Source of the DNA: Spartobacteria bacterium
GTDB taxonomy: Bacteria; Verrucomicrobiota; Verrucomicrobiia; Chthoniobacterales; UBA10450
Length of the DNA: 27,074 bases
Direction of reading: 5' to 3'
Assembly (NCBI GenBank): GCA_021324035.1
Contig: JAJPJU010000165.1
Location: 1-27,074, forward strand
Shown one piece after another: positions 23,066 through 27,074 of the stretch. The notes under the pieces are model-generated. The model had not been told where the DNA came from. It saw only the letters and a program-made list of their open reading frames with translations, and did no database searches. The position numbers were made by a program, and so were the translations under genes. Each line of letters begins with the position of its first letter. The stretch's first letter is position 1.

Positions 23066-23103
23066 TGAATTCATGCGGGTGTGAAGTCATTCCACTCTTC
23101 ACA
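23045..23103 (+). promoter_or_regulatory. Possible promoter and leader hairpin for the small basic peptide gene
   Basis: A perfect -35 word TTGACA (23045-23050) lies at the end of coaB, but only weak -10 candidates follow at 16-18 bp. A hairpin with a perfect 7-bp stem TGTGAAG/CTTCACA (23080-23086 and 23097-23103) follows before the tiny ORF. It lacks a T-run, so it is more likely a leader structure or processing site than a terminator. Confidence 0.3.
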
Positions 23104-23143
23104 AAATTCCGCGAAAGCGGATGAAAGGGGGGAATAGAAGTCG

Positions 23144-23203
23144 ATGGCTAAGAAAAAAAAGAAAGCAGCAAAACGTAAAGCGAAGAAAAGAAAAAGGCAT
23201 TAA
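23144..23203 (+). CDS. 19-residue Lys/Arg-rich peptide
   Basis: A tiny ORF encoding MAKKKKKAAKRKAKKRKRH, with 13 Lys/Arg among 19 residues and only Ala, Met and His besides. A purine-rich stretch (GAAAGGGGGGAATAG) lies 5-20 bases before the ATG and could serve as the ribosome-binding site. A strong intrinsic terminator lies 60 bp downstream, so the ORF sits in a defined transcription unit. It resembles basic tails of histone H1-like or ribosomal proteins and could bind RNA or DNA. No family can be assigned from 19 residues. Confidence 0.55.
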   Translation: MAKKKKKAAKRKAKKRKRH

Positions 23204-23262
23204 GCGCTTCGCCTAACTAACGATTTCGAAGTTCTTTCGGAGTCACAACCCCAAACTTCAAC

Positions 23263-23298
23263 CCGGGAGGAGAACTTGTTTTCCTCCCGGTTTTTTTT
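23263..23298 (+). terminator. Rho-independent terminator
   Basis: A 12-bp stem (23263-23274 with 23279-23290, one G-T wobble) has a CTTG loop. The lower part is CCGGGAGG/CCTCCCGG, and a run of eight T follows (23291-23298). It ends the transcription unit holding the small basic peptide and probably the trpB-coaB operon. Confidence 0.95.
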
Positions 23299-23301
23299 GT
23301 C

Positions 23302-23401
23302 GTTGAGATGTTGAGAAGTTTGGGCGTTGAGAAGAAAGTGGGATTGGCTGTGGGCCTCAACACCTAAACGCCTAAACTTCTCAACCGCTAAACACCTCAA
23401 C
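23302..23401. repeat. Inverted array of 8-bp units upstream of suhB
   Basis: The left arm (23302-23333) holds four octamers: GTTGAGAT, GTTGAGAA, GTTTGGGC, GTTGAGAA. The right arm (23354-23401) holds six of opposite polarity: GCCTCAAC, ACCTAAAC, GCCTAAAC, TTCTCAAC, CGCTAAAC, ACCTCAAC. The layout matches the heptamer arrays but the period is 8. It starts just after the terminator T-run and ends 6 bp before the suhB ATG. Confidence 0.9.
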
Positions 23402-23407
23402 TTCCCG

Positions 23408-24154
23408 ATGAAGCATTACCTCGACGCCGCCGAGAACGCCGCCCGCAAAGCCGGCGGTCTGCTTCGGAAGAACTTTCACCGTTCCCAGCACGTTAACGCG
23501 GCCCTGGCCCACGACATTAAACTTGCGATCGACGTCCAGACCCAGGAGCTCATCAGTGAGACGCTCCTCCAGCAGTTTCCCGAGCACGCGCTTTATGGCG
23601 AAGAGGGAATCGTCGGCGACCAATCCAGCGAACACCAATGGGTGGTGGATCCGCTCGACGGGACCGTGAATTATTTTTACCAGATTCCGCACTTCTGCGT
23701 TTCTATCGCGCTCCGCTGGAAAGGCGAAATCATCGTCGGCGTAATTTACGATCCAATGCGCGACGAACTGTGGAGCGTGCAAAAGGGCGAAAAGCCGCGG
23801 CTTAACGGTCAGCATTTTCAAGTCAGCGATCGGGCCCAATTGTCCGAAGCTGTAATCTCCGTCGGACTGGCGAAGACGGACAAGACGATCGATTCGAACC
23901 TGCCGTTGTTTGAAGCGATGATTCACCGGGTTCGCAAATGTCGCATTCTTGGCAGTGCCGCGCTCGACATGGCCTACGTTGCCTGCGGACGGCTCGACGC
24001 TTACATCGAACGCGGAATCAGTTTGTGGGATATCGCGGCCGGATGGATTCTGGTCGAGACTGCCGGCGGCAAGGTCGATTTGCGTCCGCGCACAGATATG
24101 AAAGACAAATACAGCATCGTCGCTTCTAACGGCGTGATTGATCTTAAATTGTGA
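23408..24154 (+). CDS. suhB: Inositol monophosphatase family protein
   Basis: 248 residues from the ATG at 23408. The metal-binding motifs are E65-E66 in YGEEGI, D81/D84 in VVDPLDGTVNYF and the C-terminal WDIAAGWILVETAGG. The fold is that of the Mg-dependent, Li-sensitive phosphatases (inositol monophosphatase, SuhB, HisN, CysQ). The exact substrate (inositol-1-phosphate, histidinol-phosphate or PAP) is not settled by sequence. The frame stays open to 23327, but those 27 residues (TPKRLNFSTAKHLNF) are translated octamer repeat. It overlaps ispF by 4 bp. Confidence 0.88.
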   Translation: MKHYLDAAENAARKAGGLLRKNFHRSQHVNAALAHDIKLAIDVQTQELISETLLQQFPEHALYGEEGIVGDQSSEHQWVVDPLDGTVNYFYQIPHFCVSIALRWKGEIIVGVIYDPMRDELWSVQKGEKPRLNGQHFQVSDRAQLSEAVISVGLAKTDKTIDSNLPLFEAMIHRVRKCRILGSAALDMAYVACGRLDAYIERGISLWDIAAGWILVETAGGKVDLRPRTDMKDKYSIVASNGVIDLKL

Positions 24155-24633
24155 GCACCACGCGTTGCGGAATTGGCTACGATATCCACCGGCTGGGACA
24201 AAACCGGAAGTTGATTCTGGGCGGCGTCGAAATTCCCTACCTCCTCGGACTCGAAGGTCATTCCGATGCAGATGTCCTGTCACATGCGATCGCGGATGGG
24301 TTGCTCGGCGCAATTTGCGAAGGTGACATCGGGCAGCATTTTCCCAACACCGACGAATCGATTCGCGGAATCAGCAGCATTGATATCTTGAAACGAGTGA
24401 GCCAGATCCTCGCCGAGAAGAAAGCGCGCATTGTTAACGTCGATGCCACGGTGATTGCCGAAGCTCCAAAGCTCGGTCCGCAGGTCCCGGAAATGCGAAA
24501 GAAAATTGCGGCAGCAATCGGAATTTCCGATTCGCAAGTGAGCATCAAGGCGACAACGAACGAACGCCTCGGCCCAATCGGGCGTGGCGAAGGGATTGCA
24601 GCAATGGCAGTGGCGACGGTCGAGCAAGATTAA
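24151..24633 (+). CDS. ispF: 2-C-methyl-D-erythritol 2,4-cyclodiphosphate synthase
   Basis: 160 residues from a GTG start overlapping the suhB stop as GTGA. It forms MEcPP in the non-mevalonate isoprenoid pathway. The metal-binding D11 and H13 lie in GYDIHRL. HSDADVLSHAIADGLLGA, GDIGQHFPNTD, and KATTNERLGPIGRGEGIAAMA are canonical. The homotrimer binds zinc between subunits. The stop overlaps the cysS start as TAATG. ispF-cysS adjacency is common in other phyla. Confidence 0.97.
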   Translation: MSTTRCGIGYDIHRLGQNRKLILGGVEIPYLLGLEGHSDADVLSHAIADGLLGAICEGDIGQHFPNTDESIRGISSIDILKRVSQILAEKKARIVNVDATVIAEAPKLGPQVPEMRKKIAAAIGISDSQVSIKATTNERLGPIGRGEGIAAMAVATVEQD

Positions 24634-26042
24634 TGGCGCTTCGCTTTTTCAACACCTATTCGCGCCGAGTTGAGGAATTCAAGCCGCGCAAAACGAATGC
24701 GGTCGACCTCTACACCTGCGGCCCGACCGTTTACAGCCGTGCTCATATTGGAAACTTTCGCGCCTACATTTTCGAAGATTTGCTTCAACGCCACCTTGAA
24801 GCGCGGGGCTTGAAAGTTCATCGGGTGATGAACATCACGGACGTTGACGACAAAACCATCCGTGGCGCGCGGGAAGCGAAGATTCCGCTCCAAAAGTTCA
24901 CCCAGCAATTCAAAGACGCGTTTTTCGAAGATGCTGAGAAACTGCGCATCAAACCCGCAAACGAATATCCAGCCGCGACCGATCAAAAGTACGTCGACAA
25001 AATGATCGCGATGATTGGCGATCTGATTTCAAAAGGCCTTGCCTATCAGGCCGACGACAAATCGGTTTACTACCGAATCAAAAGCTTTCCAAACTACGGA
25101 AAACTTGCGCACTTCAATCTCGACGAGCTGCAATCCACCGGGCGGGTAAAACACGACGAATACGACAAGGAACACGTCGGCGACTTCGCGTTATGGAAAG
25201 CGTGGGACCAGGATGACGGCGATGTGAAGTGGGATTCGCCATGGGGGCCGGGCCGGCCGGGCTGGCACATTGAGTGCAGCGCCATGGCCACCGCGCTCCT
25301 TGGAGATCAGATCGACATTCATTGCGGCGGCGTCGACAACATCTTTCCCCACCACGAGGCGGAGATCGCACAAAGCGAAGGCGTAACCGGAAAAAAATTT
25401 GTGAACTACTGGCTGCACTGCGCGCACCTGCTGGTCGACGGCCAGAAGATGGCGAAGTCGCTTGGCAATTTTTACACCGTGCCGGACGTAACAGCGAAAG
25501 GCTTCACCGGCCGCGAGCTTCGTTACGCATTGATGCGCGTCCATTACCGCACCCAGCTCAATTTCACCTGGGACGGAATGAACGAAGCCCTCGAATCGTT
25601 AGGTCGGATCGACGACTGGCTGGAGCGATTGCGCGGAGTTGGAGAAAACGCCGAACGCCCAACATCGAACGTCGAACGTCAAACTGGGTCCGACTTTGAA
25701 GATGCACTGGATGATGACCTGAACATTTCCGCGGCGCTCGGGTTCTTGTTTGAGACGATTCGCGAAACCAATCGCGCCATGGACGAAAAGAAGCTCGATG
25801 AGAAAACGGCCGCGGGATGGCTCGATTGGTGGGAACGAATCAATCAAACCCTCCGCTTCGAGAGCGACGGCGCTGAGTTGCCCGACGATGTAAAAAAACT
25901 GGCCGAAGCGAGGCTGCAAGCGAGGCTTGCAAAAGATTTTCGGAAAAGCGATGAATTGCGCGACCAACTGAATGCGCTCGGCTGGGAAGCGCGCGACACC
26001 AAGGACGGACAGAAGATAACGCGACGCGCCGGAGCGAAATAG
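24633..26042 (+). CDS. cysS: Cysteinyl-tRNA synthetase
   Basis: 469 residues. The zinc site has C29 in LYTCGPTVY, with GWHIECSAMA and HHEAEIAQSE. The class I signatures are HIGN at 38-41 and KMAKS at about 272-276. The anticodon-binding helical domain fills the C-terminal third. It charges tRNA-Cys. At about residues 340-352 the chain reads NAERPTSNVERQTG, which is translated heptamer repeat lying between the catalytic and the C-terminal helical domains. A shift in local codon use is visible there. Reading frame and downstream motifs (DDLNISAALGFLFE) remain intact, so the enzyme is likely functional. Confidence 0.96.
   Translation: MALRFFNTYSRRVEEFKPRKTNAVDLYTCGPTVYSRAHIGNFRAYIFEDLLQRHLEARGLKVHRVMNITDVDDKTIRGAREAKIPLQKFTQQFKDAFFEDAEKLRIKPANEYPAATDQKYVDKMIAMIGDLISKGLAYQADDKSVYYRIKSFPNYGKLAHFNLDELQSTGRVKHDEYDKEHVGDFALWKAWDQDDGDVKWDSPWGPGRPGWHIECSAMATALLGDQIDIHCGGVDNIFPHHEAEIAQSEGVTGKKFVNYWLHCAHLLVDGQKMAKSLGNFYTVPDVTAKGFTGRELRYALMRVHYRTQLNFTWDGMNEALESLGRIDDWLERLRGVGENAERPTSNVERQTGSDFEDALDDDLNISAALGFLFETIRETNRAMDEKKLDEKTAAGWLDWWERINQTLRFESDGAELPDDVKKLAEARLQARLAKDFRKSDELRDQLNALGWEARDTKDGQKITRRAGAK
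25649..25683. repeat. In-frame heptamer array inside cysS
   Basis: Five tandem units (CGCCGAA, CGCCCAA, CATCGAA, CGTCGAA, CGTCAAA) match the left-arm type of the 17983-18066 array. They are translated in cysS as part of NAERPTSNVERQ. No opposite arm is present within 100 bp. Confidence 0.88.
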
Positions 26043-26044
26043 CA

Positions 26045-26731
26045 ATGTTTGCGCCCGCACAATTACTCAGTCTCGAACACACGGCCCACCCGAAGTTGTT
26101 CGAGGATCAACAATACGTCTGGAACGCGCTCAAACAGATCGCGAGCTATCTGCAATTCCGTTTAAAGCCAGCTGTGCTCGGCGATCTGGTCGGCCGCCCA
26201 TTCATCAGCGCGAACGTGTTCGTGGGTCGTGGAACTGTTATCGAACAGGGCGCAGTGCTCAAAGGCCCGGCCTGGATCGGCGAGAACTGCCAGATCCGCA
26301 GCGGATGTTATGTGCGCGAGAACGTTGTGGTTGGAAACGGAGTCGTGATGGGCAATTCCTGCGAGTTCAAGAACAGCATCATTTTTGATGAAGCGCAGGT
26401 GCCGCATTTTAATTACGTCGGCGATTCAATCCTCGGATACAAAGCGCACCTCGGTGCCGGAGTGATTTTGTCTAACGTGAAACTCGATCACTCCGAGATC
26501 GCGGTAGCGGCCAAGGACGGCAACATCGCAACCGGACTCACGAAGTTCGGCGCGATCGTCGGCGACCGGACCGAAATCGGCTGCAACGCGGTAATTAATC
26601 CCGGGTCCGTTCTCGGCCGCGATTGTTTGGTTTATCCAAACGTTAATTTCCGTGGAGTATTGCCCGAAGGCTCCGTCGCGAAACTGCGACAGGAAATTCA
26701 AATCCTCGAGCGCCGCAGCCGCGAGAAATAA
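26045..26731 (+). CDS. Left-handed beta-helix acyltransferase/nucleotidyltransferase-like protein
   Basis: 228 residues. A short helical N-terminus (FEDQQYVWNALKQIASYLQFRL) precedes a hexapeptide-repeat beta-helix (SANVFVGRGTVIEQGAVLKGPAWIG, NVVVGNGVVMGNSCEF, FGAIVGDRTEIGCNAVINPGSVLG). The helix contains the HFNYVGDSILGYKAHLGAGVILSN stretch, which resembles the acetyl-CoA binding part of GlmU. The GlmU pyrophosphorylase domain is absent. Related short proteins are annotated as UDP-GlcNAc diphosphorylase or glucosamine-1-phosphate acetyltransferase-like, but the reaction is not proven here. It begins 2 bp after the cysS stop. Confidence 0.82.
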   Translation: MFAPAQLLSLEHTAHPKLFEDQQYVWNALKQIASYLQFRLKPAVLGDLVGRPFISANVFVGRGTVIEQGAVLKGPAWIGENCQIRSGCYVRENVVVGNGVVMGNSCEFKNSIIFDEAQVPHFNYVGDSILGYKAHLGAGVILSNVKLDHSEIAVAAKDGNIATGLTKFGAIVGDRTEIGCNAVINPGSVLGRDCLVYPNVNFRGVLPEGSVAKLRQEIQILERRSREK

Positions 26732-26734
26732 ATG

Positions 26735-26819
26735 CGGATGGGGGGGGATTCGAACCCCCGGTACCTTTCGGTACACACGCTTTCCAGGCGTGCACAATAG
26801 ACCGCTCTGTCACCCATCC
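26735..26819 (-). tRNA. tRNA-Ser (anticodon GGA)
   Basis: On the minus strand the acceptor stem GGATGGG (26819-26813) pairs with CCCATCC (26742-26736), with a G discriminator. The anticodon arm is CACGC-CTGGAAA-GCGTG, giving anticodon GGA. A long variable arm (TACCGAAAGGTA) is typical of class II tRNA-Ser. The T arm is GGGGG-TTCGAAT-CCCCC. CCA is not fully encoded. Confidence 0.95.
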
Positions 26820-26846
26820 TGCGGCGAGGAAGGGTAAAGTCGACAA

Positions 26847-27074
26847 TCAGAGTTGCAAGCGGCGGAACAGTTCGTCCAACGGCAATTGGATGCCGATGAA
26901 AAATTCACCGAAATCGGCGTACTCCGAGCTCACCGGGTCGAAGCGCATCTCGTAAACGATCGCTTTGATCTGGAAGGTGTCGCGCGCGAACAAGGTCACG
27001 CCCCACTCGGCATCATCGAGCCCGGTCGAGCCGGTGATCAATTGTTTCACTTTGCCTGCGTATTGCCGGCCAAC
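26847..27074 (-). CDS. hemQ: Coproheme decarboxylase (HemQ), C-terminal part; runs off window
   Basis: The last 75 residues plus stop of a frame that continues beyond the right edge. The sequence opens VGRQYAGKVKQLITGSTGLDD, followed by EWGVTLFARDTFQIKAIVYEMRF and YADFGEFFIGIQL. These are typical of the chlorite-dismutase-like fold of HemQ, which converts coproheme to heme b in the coproporphyrin-dependent pathway. The active-site His and Tyr regions lie in the missing part. It is followed by tRNA-Ser on the same strand, 27 bp after the stop. Confidence 0.88.
   Translation of the reverse strand, partial: VGRQYAGKVKQLITGSTGLDDAEWGVTLFARDTFQIKAIVYEMRFDPVSSEYADFGEFFIGIQLPLDELFRRLQL

Noticed and set aside
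23381..24313. 310-codon minus-strand ORF
   Set aside because: It is antisense to suhB and ispF, both of which have intact catalytic motifs on the plus strand.
26652..26837. 61-codon plus-strand ORF over the tRNA region
   Set aside because: It spans the complement of tRNA-Ser, a common annotation artefact.

Overview
The window looks like chromosomal core plus light accessory DNA from a Verrucomicrobiota-type bacterium, perhaps a soil Chthoniobacterales relative. This is inferred from the gene set (RNase HIII, separate coaC and coaB, DUF6580 membrane protein, cellulose-synthase-like GT2, Cys-type sulfatase), the moderately GC-rich composition, frequent GTG/TTG starts, and several families of short interspersed repeats. 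No database search was possible, so the taxon is tentative.

Layout. 1-726 (-): start of a multi-pass TMTC/PMT-like glycosyltransferase that runs off the left edge. 897-1824 (+): two tandem DUF1232 proteins. 1895-6059 (-): an operon of DUF6580 membrane protein, pdhA, pdhB and pdhC (pyruvate dehydrogenase E1alpha, E1beta, E2); no E3 is present. 6328-9153: a GT-like unknown (+) converging on a sulfatase/sulfotransferase pair (-). 9255-11784 (-): cellulose-synthase-like GT2, L,D-transpeptidase and rpsT. 11903-15277 (+): a secreted helical protein of unknown function followed by a membrane hybrid histidine kinase. 15328-16955 (-): REC-like/DUF4388 protein, a small helical partner and an HU-family protein. 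17034-19061: divergent rnhC (-) and mutY (+). 19107-23065 (+): trpB-yicC-gmk-coaC-coaB with overlapping ends. 23144-23298: a 19-residue Lys/Arg peptide gene with a strong terminator. 23408-26731 (+): suhB-like phosphatase, ispF, cysS and a left-handed beta-helix acyltransferase. 26735-26819 (-): tRNA-Ser(GGA). 26847-27074 (-): 3' end of hemQ.

The most unusual layer is the repeats. (i) Nested palindromes bounded by TGTAG/CTACA lie at 1821-1891, 2601-2654 and 16993-17032; the second is in frame inside the pdhC linker. (ii) Arrays of 7-bp units of the TTGRRCG type lie at 17983-18066, 19065-19092 and 25649-25683; one is in frame in cysS and others touch the starts of rnhC, mutY and trpB. (iii) A related inverted array at 23302-23401 has 8-bp units instead. 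(iv) A palindromic insert between pdhA and pdhB is flanked by a 46-bp duplication of the pdhB 5' end, and a 69-codon ORF across it keeps stop/start overlaps at both ends. The repeats repeatedly define or alter gene boundaries, and this is the part most worth following up. No CRISPR array, prophage, integrase or obvious defence system was seen.
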